The notes under the pieces were generated by a model. It did no database searches. It saw nothing but the letters and a program-made list of their open reading frames with translations, and was not told the DNA's origin. Positions 24,666 through 37,079 of a stretch of 64,000 nucleotides of DNA are shown here, piece after piece. Source of the stretch: Mucidula mucida (lineage: Eukaryota > Basidiomycota > Agaricomycetes > Agaricales > Physalacriaceae). How positions within the stretch are numbered: position 1 is the first letter of the stretch; the number at the start of each line of letters is the position of its first letter. The stretch lies in the NCBI GenBank assembly GCA_015501055.1, contig JADNYV010000109.1:55669-119668 (forward strand), given 5' to 3'. The translations under genes were made by a program, and so were the position numbers.

Positions 24666-25512
24666 TTACCGCGCTCTGTGATACTCTTTTGTATGCTTGC
24701 GCTGTGCGCGCTCTCGTAAGAGTATGATGAAAAAGCGATGGCGAATGACATCAATTCGAGTTTCATGGTGGAGAGAACAGTTGATGGAGACGCGTTGTTG
24801 GTCCGTGTTGCTGGCTGCCGCCATTCGAGGACTCTCCGTTATCGCCTGGTGTTCTAGCCGGATTCATAGCTATAATCCCTCATTGACGATGAACACTCCA
24901 TCCCCAACGGCTTGTCTGGACATCGACGTTTTCCGCTTATGCTCAAAGAGTTGCCGAGAGTTACGTGAAGCCTATAATCGCTGTAAGTGGACTGTATTGA
25001 GTGAAATAGGCGCGCCACTCTAGCCCACCTTGCTTCACATAGAACGGACGTAGAGGTTTCAGGGCACTTCTCGTCATTACACAGGCACCGAAGCCACATC
25101 AACCACACGCGATTCGAACATTCGTCGCGAAGGCGCCCTCCGAGTCTCCATCGCCGATTGTTCTTCAGTATAAGACGCGACTAATTACGTGTGATAGTAG
25201 CGGCAAGGATACCGTCCACTTGTGATAATTCGGTTGTTGCAAAGCATCTGCAATAAACATTCACACCTCGACTAAACGGGAAGCATCAGAAAGAGTATTC
25301 CTCGTTCTCTTATACAGTACTCTTACCTCCAAGCTCCCCAACGCATACGCGTGCAGGTCTTCTGATTCAAACAACTCATGGGTCTGAGAGAAATTTTCCG
25401 AAATAAGTTTTCTTTCTTTACATTGCCCACATGAGTTTTTCTGGCATTTACGTTAAAATCATGCGACCTCGAATATGTATAAAGAACGTACCCAAAGCTC
25501 GAGGAAGCCAAG
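24666..25512. other. Intergenic, nothing recognised
   Basis: About 850 bp with short ORFs. The last ~150 bp before 25513 should hold the promoter of the SRPBCC gene. Confidence 0.4.
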
Positions 25513-26176
25513 ATGGCTCTTTCTGTATTCTTCAGTTTGTTCGCCCTTGTCAATATCGCCGTTGCGGTGGTCCCCCCAAGCAACCTTCCCCCTGCGACTC
25601 CGGGAGACTTCACAGCCCAAGGGAGCAGCATCGTCGATGGAGACATTGACGATGTCTGGCGCGTCTTGACCAACTTTTCATCCTATCCCGAATGGAACCC
25701 GTTCGTCAGGTGAACAAAACTTTCATCATGCATAATACCAGACTCATTCAGCGTGATGAAGATCCCAAGTCGTGACAAACTCATTCTACATCCCACTCGA
25801 CGACCAAACGCCCCAAGAAGGCCTCGGGCTCATCATCAACACCCAGATCCCGCCCCTCCCCGCGCCCGTCAACGCTTCGACGCCCGCGAACCTGCTCAAT
25901 GCTCACACCACCTTTGAGATGATTCACCATCTCGATCTCGAGAATCACAGGATAGCGTGGGGCTTGGCGGGCGTCCCGGACACTATCATTGGTGGCGACA
26001 GATGGAGCGCGTTAAGCTCGTTTGTTGACGATGACGGAAAGACGAAGACATTCTACGAGTCGAGAGAGATTTATATTGGGTTTTTGGCTTCGGCTGTCGG
26101 AGCGTTACTGGGAGATCAGTTGAACGAGGCGTTTAGTTCGCAGGCTGAGGCGCTCAAGGTTCTGTTTGAGAAATGA
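25513..26176 (+). CDS. Secreted SRPBCC (polyketide cyclase/COQ10-like) protein, 203 aa
   Basis: Small protein of the START/SRPBCC superfamily, whose deep pocket binds hydrophobic ligands. Residues 1-18 (MALSVFFSLFALVNIAVA) look like a signal peptide. The domain opens with GDIDDVWRVLTNFSSYPEWN, the typical SRPBCC start. The 52-nt intron 25710-25761 interrupts FVR|SQVVTNS, and the second exon ends ...EALKVLFEK. The frame is clean and the length of 203 residues is usual. The ligand or reaction is unknown; the signal peptide suggests secretion or vacuolar delivery rather than mitochondrial COQ10 function. Confidence 0.8.
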
Positions 26177-27951
26177 AGAACGCGTAGTCCAGGACTTGTG
26201 ACTGTAGTTTTTTCGTGTTGCTGGGGTGTACTTCCGCGGAGATGATGTTTATTTTATCGATGCTCATATCTTGTGTCCCAGGCAGTCTTTCGATACGCCG
26301 AGATGCGGAATGCTTACCGACAACATCAACAAGTGTGCCATGTAGGTTCCGAGACTGTTTTTGTCCAGTGTGATTCGCGCAGCGTCAATGAAGGTAAAGG
26401 ATCACTGTGATTGCACGGTACGATGTATCTAGTAGAACGTACTCACAATCTGACCATACCAAAAAGCCCTACTGAAAATGATCCTAGCAAACAAAATTAA
26501 AACAGAATAGAGAAAACCAAAAGAAAGACCCACTGGAATTCCTGATTGTTGTCGAAAACGAATAGAAACTCTCCGAAGGGAGCAAGGCTTTTCCAAAAAT
26601 TGCTTCAAATAGGCAGCAGACGAAGAGTAGTCTGAATCGAGTTGCATGCATGAATCAACGGCAGTCGAATCGCAGAACGAGTTCGCCACATCCGAAGACA
26701 CAAATGCACGCACCGCGAAATTTACTGAAGGACGGACACACAGGCAAATTCCATAAGGACCCCGTACGCAAACCAACACCCCACATATGCGACCGGTGTC
26801 AATCAAGGCCTGGTCGGGTTTCAGGTGAAGAAGTGGTCCGTCGTCGAGAGGAGGGATTCAAGGATGCTGAACCAGTATATCCCTCGATAGCCCTCTCCGT
26901 GCTAACCTCCCGATGTCAATATCGGAGGCCAACAACGACGAAACTCGGCTTCAACGAGGCGGGAGGTCAACCCGCCCCGAGATAAGGGCCATGCAGCACG
27001 ATATCCCAATCCGACAGATGTCGGGGTGGAGGAGGATTTCCCTCTGAACTTCATTTCTGCATTCCTCTAAGTCTTTTCTGCGAGGACCATAGCGATTAGG
27101 CCAGTGCGCTGCATTCGGCACAATCCAGGGTCCAGGACCTTAACGTCACGAATGAATTCCGACACTCTAGCCGTGCGCACTATCTTGCATTGCAGAATCC
27201 CATGCGTATTCGGCACGGTGCACTTGGCACAATCTCGACGGCGGTCTTCGCGGTCACCATTCATCGGGCCGACTGGTGAGTCGCTTTTCTTGTTCTTCCT
27301 GAGCGCCCAGGTGCTTATGGAAAAAGGTCAGAACAAGTAAATTCGAAAAAAAGAGCGACATACTTGCTAGCGCGTAACGAGACTGGATCCTGATTCATTC
27401 TAAATATCAAAGTCAGTAGAAGCAACAAGGGTGGTTATTTGCGACGTACTGGAATGGATCTGGGAGCTGACTCTTCAACTGTTCAATGCATTCTCCATGT
27501 ATGTAATTTTGTGAAAGGTGTTAACATTCGAGGATGACCTGCGCGTCGAGACAACGCAGACCCGCGTTCCAAGGAACACTCGTGCGCCGGTAATCCGACA
27601 AAAAAGGGAGTGTGCTGTCCAATCTCTTCGACGAGTTGCAAACCGTCAACTACACGCCCTCCCCCATAAAAGGATCTTCGGGCATTGAGCAGCCTTGATG
27701 CAAACCAATCTGAAGAGACTGATACTCAGACTTTGCCTGCTCGCAACGGAAGACGTCGCCGTCCTGTACGGGGTGAGCATCGCGGTCTTTCGCCTGCTTT
27801 GACATGAAGACACGAAAGAAAGCGTGAATTCCTTTTTTAGACTTTACATCCCCGATTCCACACCACGTGCAGCGCCGACGGTCATCCACTCATATTATAC
27901 GAGTTGGCGGGAAAAATAGTATCTTCTGAAGTAGTAGTACAAGTACATCCA
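26177..27951. other. Intergenic (1.8 kb), nothing firm
   Basis: No gene could be supported. A minus-strand frame at 26429-26806 includes a hydrophobic stretch near its C-terminus but lacks family features. The region is AT-rich between 26400 and 26560. Confidence 0.35.
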
Positions 27952-29311
27952 TTAAACGACAGCCATTGTCGGTTCGGTATCGGTATCGGTATCGGTATCC
28001 AACCCACTCGAAATCTCATCGTCGGTTAAGCTTTCGGACTGAGTTATGTCCAATCTCCCAAATGTAATCCAGGTGCTGGTACTGACAGGTTCTGACTGGG
28101 CGTTTTCGTGTAGGTTGAGCATGAGACGGGACATCATGGTCACCGACACACTGTACGACTTGTCAGCAACATATATGCGCATAGCTCGTGTAAATGGCCT
28201 ACCAACTAGCAAAGGTAGAAAGGCCTCCTCGAAGAAACGGACGAGCGATCTGTGTCAATCAGCAAGGGGCTCGACAGTATGACCATGCAGGACTCACATA
28301 GAAAGTGAGGATGTTCATGAAGTTCGCGATTGCGGTAACGGCAAAATATATAGCACCATCGCGTACCAAGAGAGCGATGACGTCTGAAGGCTCTCTTCGT
28401 CGCGTTTTGAGTATGGTGAGAGTGAATAGTATGCTGTCGTAGATGAAGAGTGCTTCCCATGCTTCAATGAACCAATCAGATACGAAGCATATGCATGGGG
28501 ATTATTCACGCACCAGATGCTATGCGCCTAGCACTGAATCGAGTTGAGATACATAGGCGTGGATTAAGCATGGACACAACTCACGTATGTGGATCCAACC
28601 CAATATGACAACCTGTCCAATACTCTGTTGGGTGGTCAACGTGACCTTGAGAAAACAACGACCACTAAATCACGAATAAGGACATGACTACGGCAAGAGG
28701 AAAGGGCATACACATGAAACGCCAGCAAGAACGACACCACTCGCAAACATATACACGAGGACACGCCTACTGCACCCATATAGAGCGTAGATACGTATGG
28801 TGAGAAGAACTATCCAAGTAATTCGTCAAAACTCAAGCGGGAACACGAAGAACGGAACGTACTACAAACGATGACTTGTGTGACAATCAAGAGAACTTGG
28901 CGGTAAAGATTGAATTTCTGGCAACTCTGAAAGAGCATCAGAGCCATTCCGTGAGATCCATCGATAAGACGAGGCGAACCGAGTTGCTCAGGTCGGTAAA
29001 CGCCAAAACAGTGACCGAAATATTTCCAAGAAATGCCAAGTAACGATTGAGGAAGAATAACTGTGCGCTCGTGGTACCCGCTTGCCGCCATAGGTGTTCA
29101 CATTCACGTCCTACAAGCTGAAGTAAATGCTGCAAAATGAATAGCTGTGAAGAGAGGCTTACCAAGCGTCATGAGATGATCCCAGTACAAGAAACTAATG
29201 GCAAAGAAGTGCAGCGAGTTGTGAGCATGGCTGAAGCGTATGTCAGGCCGTTTCGCGCAGTCGGCTGGAGAAAGCATACACATCTCGTAGCGCGGCTACA
29301 TCGTTTGACAT
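27952..29311 (-). CDS. DUF6533-domain seven-helix-like membrane protein (copy 1)
   Basis: Basidiomycete-specific family of multi-helix membrane proteins, function unknown. From ATG 29311 (MSNDVAALRDV, then a GTATGC donor) the exons give the DUF6533 core LHFFAISFLYWDHLMTLGRE followed by CEHLW and AQLFFLNRYLAFLGNI. Further exons encode WEALFIYDSILFTLTILKTR, SDVIALLVRDGAIYFAVTAI plus ANFMNILTFY, and the usual ending SVTMMSRLMLNLHE. Introns are all short and GT-AG. The acidic tail contains a (Asp-Thr)n run encoded by a hexanucleotide repeat and ends PTMAVV. It is a tandem neighbour of copy 2, same strand. Confidence 0.82.
27974..28000. repeat. Hexanucleotide microsatellite inside a coding tail
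   Basis: Four to five copies of TCGGTA on the plus strand encode the alternating Asp-Thr run near the C-terminus of the DUF6533 protein on the minus strand. Unit length six keeps the frame when copy number changes. Confidence 0.8.
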
Positions 29312-29482
29312 GGTACATTGGAAAGAAGCAGAGCCTCATGAGAAGTGGTCACAATCTGGAGGACGACATTTCGAAATTTCCTGATTTCGCCTGCCGATTG
29401 CCACGCCCCCACCGTAAATGGTCCGAGTTCCGAACCGATCAATTGTCTGTTAGCTTGAATACTCTATATTCATGGACAACAA

Positions 29483-31148
29483 CTAAAGTACAGCAAAACC
29501 CTCATCCTCGTAGTATGGCTCTGGCCGCATCGACCTCAACTGCATCATGTCATCCGCAGTAATTCTAGTGATAGTGTGAAGTTCTGTTCCAGCTTCCTGG
29601 CCGCATTGCGCTTCACGCGACGGATTCGTAATGTCGTGATTTGCCCGGCGCACGTTCAGGACGATGCGATTGGTCAACACGCAAGATAGAGTGACCGAGA
29701 ACGCGATTGGAATCTCCAGAAGACTGACCTACAGGCAGTCCATCAGCTCTGCAAAACCTCGGATCCGAATGTCGGAGAAACGTACTCTTCCATTCAGCCA
29801 CACCAGTAGATTGGTAAGGTACGTGGCGAACATCCTGGGATGACTATAAGACTATGACGCCTGTGGGTTATAAGGACGAACGCACACTAGGAAGTAGAAT
29901 ACAGAGTCCCGCACCATGGCGTGGACCAGCTTTCTCGCAGAGCCGAAGATCGCGCCCTCTGAAGTGAACGCTCGGTGCAGAGCTAGGATACAGAGCAAAG
30001 TCTCGAATAGAAGAATCGGTATCCAGAACGCATAGAAGTACGATGGTATGGATCCGGCCACAGGAACACAAGCTGGGAATCCGGGAAGTACGTGTGATTC
30101 CGCTATATAGCTGCTGTCAATCACGCTCGTGGACGAGACAGCCCGAACGTACTTGCGATATCGGAGAGGGCCTTTCCCATGATTGTGCCTGCAGCCGCCG
30201 TAGACAGTAAGAAGGTAGATAGCATGAGCAGTAGAATTTTCTTGTTCAGAAAGTACAAAGCGTAGAGCCGCATTTGCAGAATAACTGAGGTCATTGGCTC
30301 AAAACAAAAGGCATGTTCAAAAGGGCGTCATATGCTTACCTTCAGCAATCATACATGCAAAGAGTCCGGTCCAGCCTTGCCATCGAAAGAAGTGTTCGCC
30401 TGTGAAAACATAACTTCAGCGATGCGTAACAGTCGGAGTAACGGCAACTGACAACTACAAGCATTCGAAGGGCGTAGCGTCAGAGCAATGAACCACGTAC
30501 AACTAGAAAACTTTAGGTGGAGAACCAAAGTCATGCAGGAAACTCACGGAATCAGATATGGATGGCGAGAAGAGACCTGGACGGTACTGTCAGTGCTATC
30601 GGAGTGGAGCTCCCTAGTATTAGCTTGCCGTATAGATTGATTCTGCAACGCGTCTTTAATTAGGTTTAGCGATACCGCAACGAGCAGACGAACATGACGG
30701 AAGTGAACGTGAAATATCGGTTCTGCAATACATGTCAACAATGTCCTTCAAGTCAGTTCAACTTGACTGACAATAATGAATAATATTTTCCCTGCTTTCC
30801 AGTGGCTTGCCTAGAGACGTCAAGTTTAGCGATCAATAATCAAAGGCAGCACGAAGCTCCTCACCCAAATCAGGTCGATCTGTCGTCGAAGTCGGTGAGC
30901 TACTGAACATGAATGGCAAGAGCTCGTACTAACCTCATCCCCGAAAGTGATTACTACACTCTCTCTTGTTATGACCATCAGAACGAGAAGACGATGAACT
31001 CACCATGTTCAAAGAGCACAATCACACCAGAAGCAACTGATTAAGAGGCCTCAGTACGGTAAACCTTTGAAAACGAAAGAAGACACATACGGGCAGCATA
31101 TCTTGTAGCTTGGATGTCCTGTAGCCCAGTAACGGCGACGCCCTCCAT
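29483..31148 (-). CDS. DUF6533-domain membrane protein (copy 2)
   Basis: Same family as its neighbour. From ATG 31148 (MEGVAVTGLQDIQATRYAA) the early exons give ASGVIVLFEHVITFGDEIDL followed by IW, SHWKAGKILFII and NRYFTFTSVMFVCS, the DUF6533 signature. Middle exons encode VILQMRLYALYFLNKKILLL and FWIPILLFETLLCILALHRA. The last exons encode ARKLVHAMVRDSVFYFLV, MFATYLTNLLVWLNGRV and VLTNRIVLNVR, then a polar tail ending EPYYEDEGFAVL. At least nine short introns are needed; exon boundaries around 30400-30750 are uncertain. The order of helices fits a seven-helix protein. No catalytic motif is seen. Confidence 0.8.
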
Positions 31149-31612
31149 ATTTCGGGGGAAGCGCTAAGGCCACGTTAGAAACTGCATCCCATGCATTTAT
31201 CACGATTCAAGATGCTTCCAGGCCGGTGGCCATCACGAAGATTTCGCCTTCCACCTAAACATAGCATCGCCAGCATTCATTAAGACATCATGGTTCGGTA
31301 GCTCACCAAGACCGGTTCTGCCACCAAGTGCCAGGACTACGTAACAACGTAACAACGTACAGAACGGCACGCCCAGTGGATCGAAGACGACAGTAAGTGG
31401 ATTCTGTTTCTCTTCAAGCGCTGACAAGATCAAGAGCTGATAATCCGATAGATGCCTGTACACGCTGGACGACACCAGGACGACACGAGCCAAACAACAT
31501 TGAATTAACGGTGCCTCTGTTGAGACGTAATCATTCAGTAACAACAGGCGCAATAAACAAAATAAAAGTAATATGCTGTGATACATCTAACCACACAGTG
31601 CTAACCTAACTA
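31149..31612. other. Intergenic, nothing recognised
   Basis: About 460 bp between ammonium transporter copy 2 (its 3' side) and the start of DUF6533 copy 2; the promoter of the latter should be here. Confidence 0.35.
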
Positions 31613-33344
31613 TCATGCAGTCGTCGGCGCCCTTTTCTCCTCTTCTGTCGAGGAACTATGATGAGAGGCGTGATGATGATGAGGTTCCCGACCGCCAGTC
31701 GTAATCCCGAGGCCGTCCCGGCCCTCGCCAACAATTTCTTGCTCGAGGCCAACGTAATCGTAGGCGAATTCGCCCATGTCGTACTCATCCATACCGACGA
31801 CTTGGGCCTCTTCTGATGAACCTTCAGGAAGACGAAGGTCGCAGTAGGGAATAAAGTGCATAATCCAAAGGATGATGGTCTGGAGAATGAATCAATACCT
31901 CAGTGATAAATGAACGATAAATGAACAAACCGTCATGACGAAAGAGTAAGCCATACCCGACACAGAGTCGGCGAGCTGATATCCAAGTTGGATGTAATGG
32001 TGATCTAACCATCCACCGTCGATTTCGGTAAAGCCATCGAACGCAGCAACAGAGGCCTGGGCGAACAGAGCCGTCAAGACATTGCCGACAACGCCACCAA
32101 TGGCATGGGAAGCGAAGATATCGAGAGTATCATCGTAATTACATAGGAACTTGAGCTGAGTCGCAAAATTGCAGACAGTCCCAGCCATAAATCCGAAAAG
32201 CACGGCAGCCGCTGTAATGTAGTGATGAGCTCAGTTACGCCAAGCTACCTTGATGGGAATAAACTCACGAGCACCAACGAATCCACTCGCAGGCGTGATG
32301 GCTACCAAACCAGCGATGGCACCTGAGCAGAATCCAACGGCAGACCATTTCTTCTCAAGACGGTAATCCCAGAGCATCCATGTCAATCCTCCACAGCTAG
32401 CAGCAAGGTTCGTCACAATGCAGGCCTGTGCAGCCCTCAAATTCGCAGACAAGGCGCTTCCACCGTTGAATCCGAACCAGCCAAACCACAGAAGCACTGT
32501 CCCGAGGATAACGTAACTAGTGTTGTGGGGCTTGTACGAGAGGCGCTCGGTCCCCCAACCTTTCCGCTTCCCGAGATAGATACTAATCGCGAGGGCAGCC
32601 GTTCCAGAGGAGATGTGAACAGGAGTTCCACCGGCAAAGTCAAGGCCTCCCATGATGAACGACCAACCGTTCCCAGACCACGTCCAACACGCGATGGGAT
32701 CATATACAAGAGTAGACCACATGAAGACAAAGACGGGAACGGGGCCCAGACGTCCACGCTCAGCGATTGCTCCGAGGGCGATCATGGGAGTGATAGCAGC
32801 GAACATCAACTGGTATACACAGAAGACGAGAGCCGGAATCCTCGAGCTGCCCATTGACGGCGCGTCCAAGACGCCCTTCAACCCGAAATATTCTACACAC
32901 CCGTTGTTAAGAACGCGATCAAGGTGACACATGACTAGTGAACATACTGAGGTTTCCAATGTAGGCGCTTCCGGTTTCACTAAACGCGAGCGAGTAACCC
33001 CAGAAAAACCACTGGAAAGCGTGTCAACCAAACTACACAGAAGCGAGAAAACGGATCGGCGCACCTGGAATGAGACAACGGCAAGGACCATGACACCCAA
33101 GTATATTTGAGTGAGGGCGTTCTTGCGACGTAACAGGCCCGAATACAAGAAACCCAGACCTGGTATCATGATCCAGACGAGCGCCGTGCTCGCGAGCGTC
33201 CACGCAATGTCTCCGAGGTTGTAAACGGAGACCGTGCCATCGTCGGCGGTGGCGACCATGTCCCCCGCTGAACGCAAATCAGTGGTTGGACGCGTGAAAA
33301 AGATGAGTAGATGACTCACAAGCATCGTAGGTGATGTTAACCAT
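31613..33344 (-). CDS. Ammonium transporter, AMT/MEP/Rh family (copy 2)
   Basis: Paralogue of the gene at 11283-13086. From ATG 33344 (MVNITYDA) to TGA 31615-31613. Signatures: LASTALVWIMIPGLGFLYSG, GTPVHISSGTAALAISIYLG (first His), LWFGWFGFNGGSALSANLRA, AGTVCNFATQLKFLCNYDD and ASHAIGGVVGNVLTALFAQ (second His). The tail has DEYDMGEFAYDYVG as in copy 1, then a His-rich end (EPHHHHASHHSSS). The first intron, after codon 8, and the intron after GNL are shared with copy 1. Copy 2 has an extra intron after VVSFQ and lacks the one after LLR. The frame is intact throughout. GATA motifs occur upstream (33355-33360; CTTATC at 33440-33445, 96 bp from the ATG). The neighbour is an amino-acid permease, so nitrogen uptake genes cluster here. 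Confidence 0.95.
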
Positions 33345-34235
33345 GGTTGCGGATGATAGGCAAGGCGCAGCGCGGGACAGCAGCCATTATATATACCACG
33401 AAATAAAACTGCGATCGTTGAGTGATGACATAAGAAACGCTTATCGTCCAATGGCATCGCGTCGGAGGCTACCCTTGGCAAAATGTGCCTTGCCCCTGCG
33501 CAAAGGATCCCCAGATGCGGAATTGTCAAAGTAATTCAGTTCGGTCAAGACGAGTCGAGAACCTACACGTATCGGCGGGAGGGGGCGGGCTTGCAGTACT
33601 GTAAGCCCGAAAAGCAAGGGGAGGAGTCACAAAGAACTAAATGACGGTAGTGTAAAGTGAAAGATAAGAGCACGCTTTCCCGCACTGACGTCGAGCGGTT
33701 ACAGTAGGACCATGAGGAGCCTTGGGGAACGCTGGACTTATTCGGGCGAAGGTCGTAGAGCGCCGGGGCAAAAGGCACACGGATAGCTGTCAGACGTACG
33801 TCGAAGTAGTGTGTGATTGTTCCGATCATGTAGCCAGACTTATCACCCTTCAAACTCTGAAGATTAGTCGATGCCAGGACACCAATGAGACTGTTTAAAC
33901 ACTGCGTCAGAAACTATGCGAAGAGTGAGAACAGCTCCACTATAAGAATCAAAGATACCGAAGCGCCACACAGATGTCAACGCATGTCTTGTAACCCTGT
34001 AGATAAGAGCCTTCAATGTTGTACCAAGAGAATAACATGGTATCCCGCGCCATATGATTCTCTGGACTTGGACTAGATCCCGCAATCGGCAAGTGGAGGC
34101 TCCGCTGGCAATCTGACTTGGCCGTCGCAAGATAGAGGAAGCTTTCTTAGCCGCCTGCCGACGATGGTCAAGTAACGACCTCGGCGAGACTGGACGACTG
34201 GGTATAACGCTTTTATTGCTAACTAGACCGCAGTG
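33345..34235. promoter_or_regulatory. Upstream region of ammonium transporter copy 2
   Basis: About 890 bp. Near the gene it holds GATAGG at 33355-33360 and CTTATC (GATAAG on the minus strand) at 33440-33445. The distal part (33560-34235) has only short ORFs and the 3' UTR of the permease. Confidence 0.4.
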
Positions 34236-36546
34236 TCATCCAAGGAATACATTGAAGATTTTTTTCAGAGGCATTCGTGACGGAATAATCAGAGCCTCTT
34301 CATAGGCATCTATCACGCGTCGTTCGTCTTCAAATAATGTGATGTCTTCAACTCGTTTAAACTATTCCAGTAGTCAGAAACTCGTTTGAACGGAAGATGA
34401 AGTAGCCTTACCTTCGTTTTGTGTAACAACTTCCAAATCACAAAGATGACAGGCATCAGGAAAAGGACCAGGTACGAGAACACAAAGGTAGTCGTGTCCC
34501 AGTTACCTGGCAGAAATACTGTGTACCCAATAATCCAAGGCATTATGGACGTGAAGATTAGCGAATATATCTGTTTCAAGCTGACTGACAGCGATACGAC
34601 ATATACACGATTCACGTACGCGCAGAAGGGTTGTAGCCAGCCAGTGTAAGGCAGTGTGCCGCGATCGATTCCCTGAGTTTGAAGGGCCTGTAATTGATGA
34701 GTCGGTCAGAAAACGGAAGCAGCCAAGATGGATAGTCATCTCACCGCGTAGAACCTAAGATAGGTGAATGCGATGAAGGCGTAGTTGAGGACCTGCGAAG
34801 CAGTCACCAGGCTGACGAACCTAAGGGATGTCAGCTCCAACGCAAAACGTTGAAAGTCACAAAGATTACCATCCGAGAACTTTCGACGAATCGTTGGAGA
34901 CGCCGAGGAACGCGAGTAGGGAGATCGCGATCGTCAACAGGACACAATAAACCGGTACGCCACTGCCGGTACACTTCGTCAGGAAGCGAGGCATCTTGCG
35001 CTCAAGCGCCATGCCGTATAATGTCCGGCTCGCGCAAAAGACGTAGCTGTTCCCCGCGGAGAAGACCGACAGCATGATCAGTACGTTCACGACATGAGGC
35101 AGGCCGCTAATATCCAGGTTCTGCATCGCAATCACGTATGGCGAGGATCCGGCGCCTGGCTTCGGGTTGGATAGTGCAAGTTGTAGGTTTGGATCCGTAT
35201 ACGGCAGGAGAATGCCCACACACAACGCTCCAAGAACGAAGAAGGTAGACAGTCGAATGAAAATACCCTTATAAGTCCTAGGAAGATTTCGGCGTGGATG
35301 TTCTGCTTCTCCCGCTGTCATAGAAAGATATTCCGGACCTATTGCAGATTGAGATTGACGTTCAACCTTCGACAAAGTTTTTTGTCAGACATACCACATA
35401 CTGTGAAGGATGCTTGTATCAAGCAACTCAGAAAACCCATGAATCGGCCCGTAGAGCCAGTGTGGTAATACTCCACGAACGGCGTCCCCTAAGAGCCATT
35501 CAGGTCAACCCTTTTTTTACAAAGTGAAGGATTCATTAGTACCTCGACCTTTGAGGCTGTGAAAGAGTCAGATACATTTGTGTGACCAGAAGAGGTTGCG
35601 CATGAACTTACAATCCCAGTTTCTAAAATCGAAGCGGTCGTGGTGAGGGTTCCCTCCAAGCATAGTGATGAAGGTGAAAAACAGTAGACCGATGGCGAGA
35701 ATGACCTTGCCAATGGCAAGCCAGTATTCAGACTCTAACGACGGGGACAACGTCAGCTGGACGAGATACGACGCGAACGGACCTCCTGACCTCCATAAAA
35801 ACGGACAGCGAAGATGTTGAGTAACCTAGGGATAACGTGAGAGTCGAAAAACGCGTAGAATGCATATCAATCATACAGATAACAGAGCAGCACGAATGTG
35901 ATGACAGCGGCAATCGGTACTTTGTCAGTCCAAAAATTGAGCATCAGATTGAAGGCTGTGATTTCAAAAGGGACGAGGATGGCGAGGAAGATGTAGAAGT
36001 TCAGGCCAGAACAAAAGCCAAGAGCTTCGTCAACAAATCTGTCCGCGAAACGGACCTGCAGATACCATGAGAAAAACAACTGGTGACACGAAGAGATAAC
36101 GCACAAAGGGTGATGATACTGGAATCCAAGTAACCATCTCAGCTTGAAGGACGGTCAGGAAAGACAGGACACTGTGAGGACGCTTGAGACGTACTAAGGC
36201 AGTTATTTAGTGCCATTACCACAGTCGACCAGAAAATGAAAGCGATTAGTAGGCTTCCAGGACCGCCGTGGGGCAACACGAAGCCAATTTGAAGAAACAA
36301 AGCTGTTCCGATAGATCCTAATGCATGGATGAGAGCTAGACGCGTCAGGAAGGCGCGAAGACGAACCTCCGATTCCGATGAGTTGCAAGTGCCGACTCTG
36401 AATATCATGATAAGATTCTGAAATCGGAAAGCAACGCGCTAGCACACCTTGAGCCTTCTAACAGTATGATCCTTGAACTCTCCATCGCTGACGGACAACA
36501 CACTAGCTTCCAGTGAGATTTTGGATCCGCGACTTTTGTCGTTCAT
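34236..36546 (-). CDS. Amino-acid permease (APC superfamily, fungal YAT type)
   Basis: Plasma-membrane proton-coupled amino-acid transporter. From ATG 36546 (MNDKSRGSKISLEASVLSVS) short exons give RHLQLIGIGGSIGTALFLQI, the conserved first helix, then AEMVTWIPVSSPFVR. These are followed by FADRFVDEALGFCSGLNFYI, LLFFTFITMLGGNPHHDRF, GPEYLSMTAGEAEHPRRNLP and ASRTLYGMALERKMPRFLTK. The last two exons need a 45-nt intron after PFCAY and a 50-nt intron after LLHKTK; the C-terminus then reads RVEDITLFEDERRVIDAYEE ... IFNVFLG, stopping at 34238-34236. This ending is typical of the family and better than the longer unspliced frame stopping at 34313. Exon boundaries around 35400-35560 are less certain. 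It sits next to ammonium transporter copy 2. Confidence 0.88.
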
Positions 36547-37079
36547 GGCGGCAACAGAGTGAAAGTTAAGGTCCAAGCTGGTAGCAAGAGACTATGACGA
36601 TTCCAGGAACTAGAAGCGCCATCTTATGCCTCAAAGGATTCCCTGGGTATTAAGTTTGGTCCATTCGGAAAGAAGCATTTTGGAGGACCTGGTCAATTTG
36701 TTTGGTAACCGCGCGGGATGCCATCATCGTCGAGAGATGGAGGCAGTGACAGGCCCCGTCACCTGAGGCTAAAGACCACCTAAAGGATATAGCGAGGTAC
36801 CAGCAAGGAAAGCGGGAAGGAAACCCGCATGACAAGCTCCAAACAATTTGGAATGTTTTCTCAAGGTTCTGCGGAGGATGAACATCGAGGCGCAGAAACG
36901 ACAGCGCCGAGGCGACTTTGTGGAGCGCGGAGTTGTTGGTGTGTCGAAGACGGTCATAGGGTCCATGGTGGTCAGAACGACGCGTTTCAAGCTCCGATCG
37001 GAACACACCCACAACGGAAGGTAGGGCTCAGCGACTACTCCTGGGACCAATAGGCTTATTCGAGTAGAACTCAGCAGCA
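36547..37079. other. Intergenic between divergent permease and acetyltransferase
   Basis: About 530 bp; should hold both promoters. No clear motif seen. Confidence 0.35.

Noticed and set aside
32231..33529. A 432-residue uninterrupted protein
   Set aside because: It is the ammonium transporter frame read through two introns and past its ATG at 33344; the extra residues do not fit the family.
33563..33853. 96-residue minus-strand ORF
   Set aside because: No family feature or splice partner; composition not protein-like.
34313..34615. Permease C-terminus ending at 34313
   Set aside because: Removing a 50-nt intron with a strong GTAAGG donor gives a longer ending typical of fungal amino-acid permeases, stopping at 34236.
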